A stretch of 64,000 nucleotides of DNA, from NCBI GenBank assembly GCA_021823625.1, contig JAKANS010000007.1, forward strand, positions 1 through 64,000, given 5' to 3'. The notes beneath the pieces are model-generated. The model did no database searches. It was not told the origin of the DNA and worked only from the letters and a program-made list of their open reading frames with translations. The translations under genes and the position numbers were made by a program. This document shows, one piece after another, positions 1 to 9,071 of this stretch (its first letter is position 1; the number at the start of each line of letters is the position of its first letter). The DNA comes from a bacterium (lineage in GTDB: Bacteria > Verrucomicrobiota > Verrucomicrobiia > Limisphaerales > J093).

Positions 1-216
1 GCTCAGGGGCGGGGCTTGCGCCACCACGAATCTGAGTCAACGCATCGTCGGACGCCCCGTCCAACGCCCCGCCCCGGTAACCTTTAATTTGAGTCAACTC
101 GCTTGGGGAAAAGTTGTCCGCCGAAGAGAAGCGATTACAGATCGGATCGTCGTCGGCAAGGGGGAAATCGAAATCACCCTGTGTTGCCTACCTTCTACGA
201 AAGAACTGTCAAAAAG
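1..216. other. Non-coding stretch downstream of tRNA-Ser
   Basis: I see no credible gene here; the ORFs offered are shadows. The segment has a GC-rich inverted pair (GGGGCGGGG near base 7 and CCCCGCCCC near base 70). A short motif, TGAGTCAAC, occurs twice (near 33 and 98). It lies downstream of the minus-strand tRNA and could hold its terminator, but there is no clear hairpin followed by a T-tract. Confidence 0.5.
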
Positions 217-306
<90 letters not shown>

Positions 307-413
307 ACTCGTCGCCGGCCACCGCGATTGGCGACGGCAACTGCGGGGTACTATGGCTTCCAGTCGCCTTGCCGCAAGCGGATTTGCCGGCGCGGGAGGC
401 CGCTGGGGGAGGT

Positions 414-1520
414 TCACTCGATTGCGGGAGGCGAGAGGGCTTCGATACGCGCTTGCGTGGCGACCGCGGAGGCGCGCACCTTCGGCGAGTCGGAAACCGC
501 GAGGGCCCGCAAAGCGGGCAGGGCGTTCGTGGCGTGATCGGTCCAATCGCTGGTGCTGGCCAGCGCCTCCACGGCGGCCAGCCGGACAGATTCCTCCGGG
601 TCCCGCAAGGTTCCAACGATGGCCGCCACGGTCTGGCGACTCCACACCGTCGGTCCCGCCAGCACTTGAGCGGCGCCGGCGCGGATGACGGGATCGGGAT
701 TCTTCAGCAGCGCGATCACCTCCTTCAGCGCCGAGTAATCCCTCGCTGCGCTGCTTTTCAGAGCGGCGACGCCCGTCTCACGTGTTTCCAGCTTTGGACT
801 CTGCAGAAGCGTCGCCAGCGCGGGAATCACCGACGGTCCCATGCTGGCCAGTGCTTGGATTAGGTGCGCGCGGCGATGAAGCGGAACGTCCGGCAGCGCG
901 GCCACCAGGCCACCCACAGCCGGCACCGCCGCAGGACCGAGTTTAGCCAGAGCCGTGCACACGTAGCCGTAAGCGAGTTCGTTCGTCGTCTTGATCGCGG
1001 CCATCAAGGTCGGCAGCGCGGTTGGGCCGATGCGGCGCAAGGCGTCAACCGCCGCCTCGACCATGCGGGGATCCCGATCGCCGACGGAGTGCGCCAGAGC
1101 CGGAATCGCGCGCTCGGCCGCGGGGCCAAGCGTGCCCAGCGCGCGCGCGGCTTGCCAACGTCGGTCGATCGCCGTGCGCGGGCGCGCCCACTGCATGGAA
1201 AGCACCCAGAGTCGGCGTGGCAAAATTCGTTCCGCCGCCATCGCCATTCGGCCCAAAATGGAATCGCGCGCCTGCAAATGGGCGATCAGCGCCGGCACCG
1301 CGTTCGTGCCCATCGCGGCAATAGCCGTCTCGCGGACGTGCGACGGATCATCCGGCTCAGCCATCCAGGAAGCGAGGGACCGGCCCTGGTAGCTCGGTTC
1401 GGCCGGCCAGCGCAGGCGGTCTTGCAGGACGAGAAGGAGCAAAACCACCAGTACGCCGGCCGCGGCCAGAGCGAGCCAGCGAAGGCGGCTTTTGCGGGAG
1501 GCGTTTTGTTTGACGTTCAT
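414..1520 (-). CDS. Membrane-anchored HEAT-repeat protein
   Basis: A 368-residue protein with a basic N-terminus and one strong hydrophobic segment (about residues 14-33, LALAAAGVLVVLLLLVLQ), so it is probably anchored in the inner membrane with its body in the periplasm. After a GRSLASWMAE motif the rest is a solenoid of HEAT/PBS-lyase-like helical repeats (ALGTLGPAAERAIPAL, ALAKLGPAAVPAV). Such repeats are normally protein-binding scaffolds, and no catalytic motif is visible. It is the second gene of a pair, starting 45 bases after its upstream paralogue and sharing the same architecture and the Y-x-G-x-S-L-x-x-W motif. That suggests tandem duplication. The exact partner or role is unknown. 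Confidence 0.88.
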   Translation of the reverse strand: MNVKQNASRKSRLRWLALAAAGVLVVLLLLVLQDRLRWPAEPSYQGRSLASWMAEPDDPSHVRETAIAAMGTNAVPALIAHLQARDSILGRMAMAAERILPRRLWVLSMQWARPRTAIDRRWQAARALGTLGPAAERAIPALAHSVGDRDPRMVEAAVDALRRIGPTALPTLMAAIKTTNELAYGYVCTALAKLGPAAVPAVGGLVAALPDVPLHRRAHLIQALASMGPSVIPALATLLQSPKLETRETGVAALKSSAARDYSALKEVIALLKNPDPVIRAGAAQVLAGPTVWSRQTVAAIVGTLRDPEESVRLAAVEALASTSDWTDHATNALPALRALAVSDSPKVRASAVATQARIEALSPPAIE

Positions 1521-1565
1521 GGTTACCCGTTCGTTGGAAAGGAGACAGTTCGCCGGGCGGCCCGC

Positions 1566-2960
1566 TCAATCGCCGGCCGTGACCTCAGTGGGCAAACCGC
1601 TGGGGCGGCCGCGAATGCGCTCCCGCGCATCTCGGGCCGCCGACCGCGCGTGGCCGACCACCACGTCTTGAATCGTCGCGGTGTGGGCCAGTCGGGTGAG
1701 TTCTGGCATCGCGGCGGCGGCTCCCGGGCCGATGGCGGCGAGGGCGTTGGCGGCCGTCAACTGTTCCTCCGGATCGTCAGCGCGGAGCATGAGTGTGAGA
1801 CCTGGCACGGCGGGTGCGCCGGCGGCGCCCAAGCCGGTCAGCGCCACGGCCGCGTTCACACGCACGTCCGATTCGACGTTGGTGAGAAATGGTACCAGAC
1901 CGGGCACGGCCGCCGGTCCCATTTTGCCCAATGCCAGCGCCGCCATGCTCGGCGTGCGCGAAGGCCGGTGGCTCTGTTCGGTCTCCAGCATGGTCAACAA
2001 ACGCGGGATGGCGGCGCTCGCCGCGGGGCCCATTTCGCCCAGCGTGGCGGCGGCCTCCCAGCGGCGTTCCGGCTCCGAGAGCAACTCGCAGAGGATCGCG
2101 ACCGTCGCGTTCGTTTCCAGGCCGAGTTGGCGAAGCGCCCGCGTGGCTTCCAAACGTTCACCGGGCCGGTCGGACTTCGCCAGCGCGAGCAAATCGGGCG
2201 CCGCCGCGCGCGCCGCCGTCCCCAACGAGGCCAACGCTTTGGCGGCAAAACGTCGCTCGGCGTCCACCGGAGAGCGCAGGCGCGCGGCCACCGCGGCCAC
2301 GACCCGTGGATCGTCCCGACCGACCGCCGGCAACGCGCGCAGCACGTTCTCGCGTTGGTGGACATCGGAGTGCGCGAGCAGTCCGAGCAGCGGCGGAACC
2401 AGGTTCGTCCGCGCGGAACCGAAGGCCTTCTCCGCGTTGTCGCTGAGGAGGCTGGCCACGCCGTTGAGTGTGCGCCAGTCCGGGGCTTCAAGCACCCCGG
2501 CAATCGCGGGGATCGCGGGCGGGCCGATGCCGCGCAAGGCCTGGGCAGCGGGGTCGAGCCAGATTCGCCGGGCCAGCGCGGGCGCGGCAGGTGCCGCTTG
2601 CGGGCCGAGCCGCGCGAGTTCACCGGCGGCCGCGGCGGCCAGATCCTCGGCGCGGATCGGAGCCGCGCTTTTCGGCCAAAAGCGCCGCCGCAACCGCCAC
2701 CACGTCTCGCGGATGCGGCTGTCCTCCCCGTGCACCGCGCGGGTCAGTTCGGGCACCGCTTCCGGGCCGATGGTTTTAAGCGCCGCCTCGGCCGGCAGGC
2801 GGACGCGGTAGTCGTCGTTGGCCAGTGCCACCAGCCAATGCCGCAGCGAATGGCCGTGGTAGCGCGGGCCAGGGTCGGGCCACCAGGCGACGGCCAGGCC
2901 GGCGATGAGCACCAGGGCCATCGCGGCGGGCAGAAGCGTTTTGCGGGAAATGCGTTTCAC
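1566..2960 (-). CDS. Membrane-anchored HEAT-repeat protein (paralogue)
   Basis: A 464-residue protein with an N-terminal signal anchor (KRISRKTLLPAAMALVLIAGLAVAWW). It then carries the motif YHGHSLRHWLVAL and roughly ten HEAT-type repeats, many with the signature A-x-x-x-L-x-x-x-G-P-A-A. It is paralogous to the gene directly downstream (414-1520), which shares the anchor, the G-x-S-L-x-x-W motif and the repeat unit. The two are probably co-transcribed. HEAT solenoids of this type are abundant in Verrucomicrobiota and Planctomycetota and are presumed to be scaffolds. Nothing here identifies a ligand. Confidence 0.88.
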   Translation of the reverse strand: MKRISRKTLLPAAMALVLIAGLAVAWWPDPGPRYHGHSLRHWLVALANDDYRVRLPAEAALKTIGPEAVPELTRAVHGEDSRIRETWWRLRRRFWPKSAAPIRAEDLAAAAAGELARLGPQAAPAAPALARRIWLDPAAQALRGIGPPAIPAIAGVLEAPDWRTLNGVASLLSDNAEKAFGSARTNLVPPLLGLLAHSDVHQRENVLRALPAVGRDDPRVVAAVAARLRSPVDAERRFAAKALASLGTAARAAAPDLLALAKSDRPGERLEATRALRQLGLETNATVAILCELLSEPERRWEAAATLGEMGPAASAAIPRLLTMLETEQSHRPSRTPSMAALALGKMGPAAVPGLVPFLTNVESDVRVNAAVALTGLGAAGAPAVPGLTLMLRADDPEEQLTAANALAAIGPGAAAAMPELTRLAHTATIQDVVVGHARSAARDARERIRGRPSGLPTEVTAGD

Positions 2961-3071
2961 CGGACCGCCAACAAGTTAGCGCCACTCGCGGTCAGGGAAC
3001 AGCGGCAAAGGGCCATGTCCCGATTTCAATCTCGAAGTCGCAGTTGACCTGGTTCCGTCGCTGGGAACTTG

Positions 3072-3230
3072 CCCGCGAAACACGCAAAACACGCGAAACA
3101 TGCAAAAAAACCAAAGTATCGAACCGCTGTCTCCGCTGCGGTCATCGTTCACACCCGTTGGGTGAAGCCGGCGTTTCATCGCCGACCTTCACGGCCGGTT
3201 TGTTTTCGCGTGTTTGGCGTGTTTGGCGGG
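3072..3230. repeat. MITE-like foldback element
   Basis: Two arms of about 28 bp form an imperfect inverted repeat. The left arm begins CCCGCGAAACACGCAAAACA and the right arm reads TTCGCGTGTTTGGCGTGTTT followed by GGCGGG. They are separated by about 100 bp. The arms themselves are built from short repeats of (A)AACACGC. When translated, the left arm gives the PAKHAKHAKHAKK-type ORF that litters draft genomes; I do not regard it as a protein. There is no transposase inside, so this is at most a non-autonomous element or a transcriptional foldback structure in the gap before the FmdB gene. Confidence 0.6.
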
Positions 3231-3455
3231 AGATTCAATTGCAGCTTATCGGTTGAGATTGGTGGCCGCGCCGCGGCGGCGGCGGGCGGGTGCGGCAGAA
3301 CCGCCCCCACCAAAGCAGGACGCCACCCGGCAAAGCGCCGGATCGGGTGCCCGCGGTGGGTCGCACCCGTTCCGGGAAAACGCTTCGCCGTGGACTTCCA
3401 CGGTTGCAAAAGCCGTGGGCCGTGCTAAATCCACGGCTCGGTTGGAATCATAACT

Positions 3456-3797
3456 ATGCCGACGTACCAATACGTTTGCGCCAAGTGCGGACACGAATTC
3501 GAGCTCGTCCAGTCCATGAAGGACGACCCGCTGGCGACGTGCCCGAAGGATCGTTGCGCCCGCAAACCCTGGGCCAAAGGCAAGGTCAAGCGTCAGATGA
3601 GCGGGGGCGCCGGCCTCATTTTCAAGGGCAGCGGCTTTTACATCACCGACTACCGCAGCGAGGGCTACAAGCAGTCCGCGAAACAGGAGTCGGACAACGC
3701 CGCCCCCAAGAAGGACACCGGCACCAAGCCGGAGGCGAAACCCGCCGGCGGCGGCGGTTCGGCGGGCGGCGGGGGCGCCAAGCCGGCCAAGGAGTAA
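3456..3797 (+). CDS. FmdB-type zinc-ribbon protein
   Basis: A 113-residue cytosolic protein starting MPTYQYVCAKCGHEFE, the hallmark of the FmdB/CxxC_CXXC_SSSS family. The first CxxC is at residues 8-11 and the second metal site is CPKDRC rather than the usual CPxC. A conserved GSGFYITDYRS block follows, then a low-complexity tail rich in Gly, Lys and Ala. The family was named as a putative regulator of formamide metabolism, but most members have no known function. The next gene starts seven bases downstream and may be co-transcribed. Family call is firm; function is not. Confidence 0.9.
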   Translation: MPTYQYVCAKCGHEFELVQSMKDDPLATCPKDRCARKPWAKGKVKRQMSGGAGLIFKGSGFYITDYRSEGYKQSAKQESDNAAPKKDTGTKPEAKPAGGGGSAGGGGAKPAKE

Positions 3798-3803
3798 CCT
3801 GCC

Positions 3804-5222
3804 GTGCGCCTTACCGGCGGCATGCGGTTCGGTCTGGCTGCGTGGGCGGGGTGGCTCTCCGCGGTGGTGGGGTGGTGTTTGCCGGGGTTGGCGGCGTTGC
3901 CGGGCGCGAGCGATTGGGTGACGGTGTACAGCCGGTCGGGCCAGTTCATCGTTCACAGTCTGCATCCCACCGCGCCGAGCCTGGCCGTGGTGTCGCCGGC
4001 GAGCACCAGCAAATTGATCTGGCTCCAGCCGGACCCGCTGGCGGTTTCCGGCGAGCGCATCAAGGCGTCTTTGCTCGCTGAACTGGGCCTGCCCGATCGC
4101 TGGCGCGGCAAGATCCAACTGAACATCACGCCCCGGATCCGGCCCGTTCTGTTCCCGACGGCGGCGGCGGTGCGGTTCACCGACGGCTGGCAGTACTCGC
4201 TGCGGTTGCCCCAGGAAATCGAAGGCACCGCCCTGGTTCGCGGCCTCGTGCACGCGCTGTTGAGCGAACTGGCCGGCCGCACGCCCGGCCCGAACGCGCC
4301 GGAGATTCCGTTCTGGCTCGTCGAGGGCTTGACCGGCGAAATCCTTTCCCGCGTCGGCCCCGACCCGCTCGCGAAGCCGAACACGGTCACCGGCAAGTAC
4401 GGCAACGCGCTGGGCCTGCTGCAAGGCACGGCCAGCGATCGTCAGTTGGCCCGCGAAAGCCGCGAGTTCCTCGACCGCTTCACGTCCCGCCCGATCCTTT
4501 CCTTCGAGGAACTCAGCCTGCCGTCCAATGCACAACTCTCGGGTGCCGCGCTCGAACATTACCGGATGTGCTGCCAGGTTTTCTTCGCTTCGCTCCAGCG
4601 CCTGCCCGGCGGCCGGCAGGCACTCGTCGCGATGCTCGAACAACTGCCCCGGCACCTGAACTGGCAGACCGCTTTCCTTAGCGCCTTCCGATCCCAGTTC
4701 TCCGGGATGCTCGACGTCGAAAAATGGTGGGCGCTCACCACCCAACGGGTCACCGTTACGGCGAAAGGTTTCACCCTGTCGCCCGAGGCGGCCCTGCGCT
4801 GGCTCGCGGATTTGATCCAAATCACCGTCGAGGTCCAGGAGACTCGCGACGCCCCGCTGATCCGGCGCACGCTGACGCTTCAGACCGTGGTCACCGAATG
4901 GGATTTCGCCGGGCAACCGCCCGTGCTCTCGGAGCGCATCCGGCAACTGCGGGCGTTGGCGGGTGCGTTGCCGCCGGAGGTCAAACCGCTCGCCGCCGAG
5001 TACGCCAACACGCTGCAGGCGTACCTCGAACAGCGCGGGCGCGCGGGACTGCAGCCAACCTTGCCCGGGCTCGCGCAAGCGAACCTCTCCGACGCGTTGC
5101 GCACGGCCGTCAGCACCCTCGATGCGCTGGACCGGCGCCGGGACGAAATCTGGGCGCGGCTGCGCCAAAACGATCTCACGCGCGCGAACGCCGGCGAAGC
5201 ACCCTCCACGGCCAGGCGTTGA
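3804..5222 (+). CDS. Exported protein, possible degenerate gluzincin peptidase
   Basis: A 472-residue protein with a GTG start and a signal peptide (hydrophobic stretch from about residue 10, ending near LPGLAALPGA). I do not recognise a family with certainty. Around residues 150-180 it has LVHALLSELAGR followed about 20 residues later by PFWLVEGLTGEI. This resembles the HExxH...P-x-W-x-x-E-G-L-x-E arrangement of gluzincin metallopeptidases, except that the HExxH motif is degenerate (HALLS). If that reading is right it is an inactive peptidase-like protein. The C-terminal third is helical. It lies immediately after the FmdB gene and converges on trpF, leaving only 25 bases between stops. Confidence 0.7.
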   Translation: MRLTGGMRFGLAAWAGWLSAVVGWCLPGLAALPGASDWVTVYSRSGQFIVHSLHPTAPSLAVVSPASTSKLIWLQPDPLAVSGERIKASLLAELGLPDRWRGKIQLNITPRIRPVLFPTAAAVRFTDGWQYSLRLPQEIEGTALVRGLVHALLSELAGRTPGPNAPEIPFWLVEGLTGEILSRVGPDPLAKPNTVTGKYGNALGLLQGTASDRQLARESREFLDRFTSRPILSFEELSLPSNAQLSGAALEHYRMCCQVFFASLQRLPGGRQALVAMLEQLPRHLNWQTAFLSAFRSQFSGMLDVEKWWALTTQRVTVTAKGFTLSPEAALRWLADLIQITVEVQETRDAPLIRRTLTLQTVVTEWDFAGQPPVLSERIRQLRALAGALPPEVKPLAAEYANTLQAYLEQRGRAGLQPTLPGLAQANLSDALRTAVSTLDALDRRRDEIWARLRQNDLTRANAGEAPSTARR

Positions 5223-5247
5223 AGCGCTCGCGCCTCGTGGTCGTGGC

Positions 5248-5883
5248 TCAAACGCTCGGCGGCTGGATCGCCTTTTTCGCCGCGCTCACGAACGCGCCGA
5301 TCTTCGCCGGGTCTTTCCGGCCGGGAGCCGATTCCACGCCGCTTGAAACATCCACCGCGTACGGCCGCGCCTGCCGGATGGCCTCCACCACGTTTTCCGG
5401 CGTGAGCCCGCCGGCGAGCAGGATCGGCCGGCCGTACTGCGCGGTCTGGGCCGCCAGCGCCCAATTGAAACGCGCGCCCGTCCCGCCCAATTGGCCCGGC
5501 ACGAAGCTGTCCAGCAACCACGCCGCGGTGGCGTAGTCGCGGAGCCCGGCCAACGATTCCGGCCCGCTGATGCGGAACCCCTTGATCACCGGCAGCGCGA
5601 ACCGGCCGCAAAATTCCGGCGTCTCGCGACCGTGAAATTGCAGCGTGTCCAGCCGGCATTCCCTGGCCGTTTCGCGGATGAAGTCTTCCGTCGCATCCAC
5701 GAAGACGCCCACCTTGGCGATGAACGGCGGTAATGTGCGGCAAATTGCGGCCGCGTGGGTCACGGTCACCGCGCGCGGACTGCGCTCGTAAAACAGGAAG
5801 CCCAACGCATCCGCGCCGGCGACCACCGCCGCCAGTGCATCCTCGCGTCGCGTGATGCCGCAAATCTTCACCCGCACGTTCAT
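5248..5883 (-). CDS. trpF: Phosphoribosylanthranilate isomerase
   Basis: A 211-residue TIM-barrel enzyme of tryptophan biosynthesis that isomerises N-(5-phosphoribosyl)anthranilate to CdRP. I chose the ATG giving MNVRVKICGITRREDA, because the catalytic Cys in VKICGIT must lie close to the N-terminus; the longer ORF is an upstream read-through. Other family blocks are ADALGFLFYERSPRAV, the VGVFVDAT strand, LDTLQFHGRETPE and the phosphate-binding ILLAGGLTPENV. The catalytic Asp is in AVDVSSGVES. No other trp gene is adjacent. It is divergent from the PVC cytochrome gene. Confidence 0.95.
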   Translation of the reverse strand: MNVRVKICGITRREDALAAVVAGADALGFLFYERSPRAVTVTHAAAICRTLPPFIAKVGVFVDATEDFIRETARECRLDTLQFHGRETPEFCGRFALPVIKGFRISGPESLAGLRDYATAAWLLDSFVPGQLGGTGARFNWALAAQTAQYGRPILLAGGLTPENVVEAIRQARPYAVDVSSGVESAPGRKDPAKIGAFVSAAKKAIQPPSV

Positions 5884-5999
5884 GCCGTGGCTCTTCTGCC
5901 AGAACGGCGCGCGAAAGCCACGCGGTTTTTCGTGCCGTGCAACCCCGGTCGCAGCGGTTTGTACTTCCCTCACGGTCCGCCGCCGGGTAGGGAAGCGGC

Positions 6000-8999
6000 A
6001 TGTCTCATGCACGCCGTTACTGGGAAACGTGCGCCATCCTGCTGGCGCTCTCGCTGCGCGCCGCTGACTCCGCCGGTCCCGAGGCCGTCGCCAACGACCT
6101 CCCGCGCTTCCCGCCCGTCGCGGTCCAGGACGTGTTGCCGACCTTCAAAGTGCGGCCGGGCTTTCGGATCGAACTGGTCGCCAGCGAGCCGCTGGTGCGC
6201 GATCCCATCGAAATCTGCTTCGACGAAAACGGCCGGATGTTCGTCGTCGAAATGATCGATTACTCGGAGTTGCGCGACGCCCAGCCGCACCTGGGGCACG
6301 TGCAGATGCTCGAAGACACGGACGGCGACGGACGCTTCGATAAGAGCACTGTGTTCGCGGACGACCTTCCATGGCCGACCGGCCTGTGCTGCTGGAATGG
6401 CGGCATCTTCGTGGGCGCGACGCCGGATGTGTTCTACTTGAAAGACACCGACGGCGACGGCAAAGCGGACGTGCGCCGGCGCGTTCTTACCGGTTTTGCA
6501 ATCGACTACGCGCCGTACCGGACCAACCAGCTCAACATGCAGGCGATGTTCAACAGTTTTCGCTGGGGCCTGGACAACCGCATCCACGGCTGCACGGCAC
6601 CCAACGGCGGCGAGGTCACGTCGCCGCTCACGCCGGGTCGCGCGCCGGTGAACGTCCGCGGACGCGACTTCGCCTTCGACCCCCGCACGGACGTGCTCGA
6701 AACCGAGGCGGACGGTGGACAATACGGTTTGTGTTTCGACGACCGTGGCCGGCGGTACACGTGCAACAACAGCGACCACATCCGCGTGTTCATGTACGAA
6801 TCGCGTTACGCGGATCGCAACCCGTACTTCACCATGCCACCCGCGCTGGAAAGCATCGCCGTGGACGGCCCGGCGGCGGAGGTCTATCGCACCAGCCCGG
6901 AGGAACCGTGGCGGGTCTTGCGCACCAAATGGCGCGTCTCCGGCGCAGTGCCGGGGCCCATCGAGGGCGGTGGGAGGGCGAGCGGTTATTTCACCAGCGC
7001 CACCGGCATCACGATCTATCGCGGCGACGCCTGGCCGGAAGAATTCGTGGGCGACGCCTTCATTGCCGATTGCGGCAGCAACCTGGTTCACCGGAAAAAG
7101 GTGCGCGCGGACGGCGTCGCGTTGCGGGCCGAGCGACCGGCCGACGAGCGACGCACCGAGTTCCTCACCTCCACCGACACCTGGTTCCGGCCGGTGCAAG
7201 GCGCGAACGCGCCGGACGGGGCGCTGTACGTGATCGACATGTACCGCGAGATCGTCGAACACCCGTGGTCGCTGCCGCCCGGCATCAAGAAGTTCCTGGA
7301 CCTGAACAGCGGCAACGACCGCGGCCGGATTTACCGCATCGTGCCGGATGGCTTCAAACAACCGAAGCTCCCGCGGCTCGGCCAGGCCGGCACCGCAGAG
7401 CTCGTGAAAACATTGGAATCGCGCAACGCCTGGCATCGCGAGACTGCGGCGCGCCTGCTTTACGAGCGCCAGGACAAAGCAGCCGTGCCGGCGTTAGAAA
7501 CGCTGCTTCGCGAATCGCATTCGCCGCTCGGCCGGATGCACGCGCTGTATGTGCTTTCCGGGTTGGGCGCGCTCGCGCCGGAGCATCTGTTGACGGCGTT
7601 GAACGACGCCGACGACCGCGTCCGCGAACACGCCGTGCGACTCAAGGAAAAGTTTCTCGCCATGCCGGCGCCCGCGCCAACGTTGACCGAAAAGCTGCTG
7701 GCGCTGGCGGACGACCCAAGTCCCCAGGTGCGCTACCAACTCGCGTTCACGCTCGGCGAAACCCACGACCCGCGGCGCCTCGACGCCCTGGCCACCATCG
7801 CCCGGCGCGACGCCGCGGACCGGTGGACGCGCGCCGCGGTGCTGAGTTCGCTCGCGGAAGGACCGGTGGAGATGTTCGACCGTGTGACGGCTTGGTTCGC
7901 GCCGTACCGCACCGGTCCGGCGCCGGGCGAAGGCGAGTATGAATTTCTCCGCCAGCTTGTGGAGGTCATGGGCGCGCGAAACCGCACCAACGAAGTCGCC
8001 GCCGTGCTGGGCTTCGTGGCGAAGGCGGAGCCGGCGGTCGCCTTCACGCTGGTCCACGCGCTGGGCGAGGGTTTGCAGCGATCCCGCGGCAAGCTGGCCA
8101 CGGCGGATTTGCAGCCGCTCTTCGCCCGCGCGAACAGCCTGGCGAGCGATGCCGCCGCGGCCGAAACGACGCGCGTCCAAGCCGTCGAGTTGCTGGCGCT
8201 GACCAGCTACGCCGAATCCGGGGAGCGCCTGTTCGGTTTGCTCGACCAGACGCAGCCGCAAGCGGTGCAGTTGGCGGCGATCCGCACGTTGGGCCGGTTC
8301 AACGACGCCGTGGTCGGTCGCGAACTGGCGGCCCGCTGGACTTCGCTGACGCCGCGGTTGCGCGCCTCGGTGCTGCCGGTGCTCGTGGCGCGACCGGAGC
8401 GCGCGGCGGAATTGTTGACCGCGGTCGAGACCGGCGCCATCCGCAAGACCGACCTGACCTCGACGCAGATCGATTTTCTCATGAACCATCGTGACGCCCG
8501 AATCCGCCAGCGGGCGGTGAAGTTGTTGGCGGGACAAGTGACCACCGAGCGTCAGCAGATCATCGATGCGTTTCGGCCGGCGTTGGCCCTGCAAGGTGAC
8601 CCCGCGAGAGGCAAAACCCTTTTCGTTGAGCGGTGCTCGTCCTGCCATCGTTTGGGCGGCGAAGGCTACGCGCTGGGGCCGGACTTGGTGAGCGTGCGCA
8701 ACGCCGGCAGGGAGAAAATGCTCACGAGCATCGTCGATCCGAGTCGGGAGGTGTTGCCGCAATACCTGGCGTTCGAGATCGAGACCAAGGACGACGAAAG
8801 CCTGCTGGGCATTGTGGCCAACGAAACGGCCACGAGCGTCACGCTTCGCCAGGCTTACGGCAAGGAGACGGTGATTCTCCGCGCGAACATTGCGTCCATG
8901 CAAAGCCGCGGCAAATCGGTCATGCCCGATGATCTTCAAGCCGGGCTCACCCCGCAGGACATGGCGGATCTATTGGAGTTCGTCGGCACGGCACAGTGA
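6000..8999 (+). CDS. PVC-type dehydrogenase/HEAT/cytochrome c fusion
   Basis: A 999-residue exported protein typical of Planctomycetota and Verrucomicrobiota. After a short signal peptide, residues ~50-430 form a sugar (glucose/sorbosone)-dehydrogenase-like beta-propeller of the 'membrane-bound dehydrogenase' type (FRIELVASEPLVRDPIEICFDE, DTDGDGRFDKSTVFADDLPWPTGL). Residues ~440-850 are HEAT-like helical repeats. The C-terminal ~130 residues are a c-type cytochrome with the haem site CSSCH at 879-883, GEGYALGPDL just after it and an MPDDL segment whose Met could be the distal ligand. It probably oxidises a sugar-derived substrate in the periplasm and passes electrons to its own haem. The substrate is unknown. 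Confidence 0.93.
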   Translation: MSHARRYWETCAILLALSLRAADSAGPEAVANDLPRFPPVAVQDVLPTFKVRPGFRIELVASEPLVRDPIEICFDENGRMFVVEMIDYSELRDAQPHLGHVQMLEDTDGDGRFDKSTVFADDLPWPTGLCCWNGGIFVGATPDVFYLKDTDGDGKADVRRRVLTGFAIDYAPYRTNQLNMQAMFNSFRWGLDNRIHGCTAPNGGEVTSPLTPGRAPVNVRGRDFAFDPRTDVLETEADGGQYGLCFDDRGRRYTCNNSDHIRVFMYESRYADRNPYFTMPPALESIAVDGPAAEVYRTSPEEPWRVLRTKWRVSGAVPGPIEGGGRASGYFTSATGITIYRGDAWPEEFVGDAFIADCGSNLVHRKKVRADGVALRAERPADERRTEFLTSTDTWFRPVQGANAPDGALYVIDMYREIVEHPWSLPPGIKKFLDLNSGNDRGRIYRIVPDGFKQPKLPRLGQAGTAELVKTLESRNAWHRETAARLLYERQDKAAVPALETLLRESHSPLGRMHALYVLSGLGALAPEHLLTALNDADDRVREHAVRLKEKFLAMPAPAPTLTEKLLALADDPSPQVRYQLAFTLGETHDPRRLDALATIARRDAADRWTRAAVLSSLAEGPVEMFDRVTAWFAPYRTGPAPGEGEYEFLRQLVEVMGARNRTNEVAAVLGFVAKAEPAVAFTLVHALGEGLQRSRGKLATADLQPLFARANSLASDAAAAETTRVQAVELLALTSYAESGERLFGLLDQTQPQAVQLAAIRTLGRFNDAVVGRELAARWTSLTPRLRASVLPVLVARPERAAELLTAVETGAIRKTDLTSTQIDFLMNHRDARIRQRAVKLLAGQVTTERQQIIDAFRPALALQGDPARGKTLFVERCSSCHRLGGEGYALGPDLVSVRNAGREKMLTSIVDPSREVLPQYLAFEIETKDDESLLGIVANETATSVTLRQAYGKETVILRANIASMQSRGKSVMPDDLQAGLTPQDMADLLEFVGTAQ

Positions 9000-9071
9000 G
9001 GGCGGGCCAACGGCGTTTGGTGGAGCGAAAAGCGCGCGCGTTCCAGGCGGGTTGGACACCCGCGCTCCGGC

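Noticed and set aside
864-3047. 727-aa plus-strand ORF opposite the HEAT genes
   Set aside because: Arg/Gln/Gly-rich shadow of GC-rich coding on the other strand; no domain or start signal.
3069-3428. ORF beginning MPAKHAKHAKHAKKPK
   Set aside because: It is the translation of the tandem CACGC-A3 arm of a foldback repeat, not a protein.
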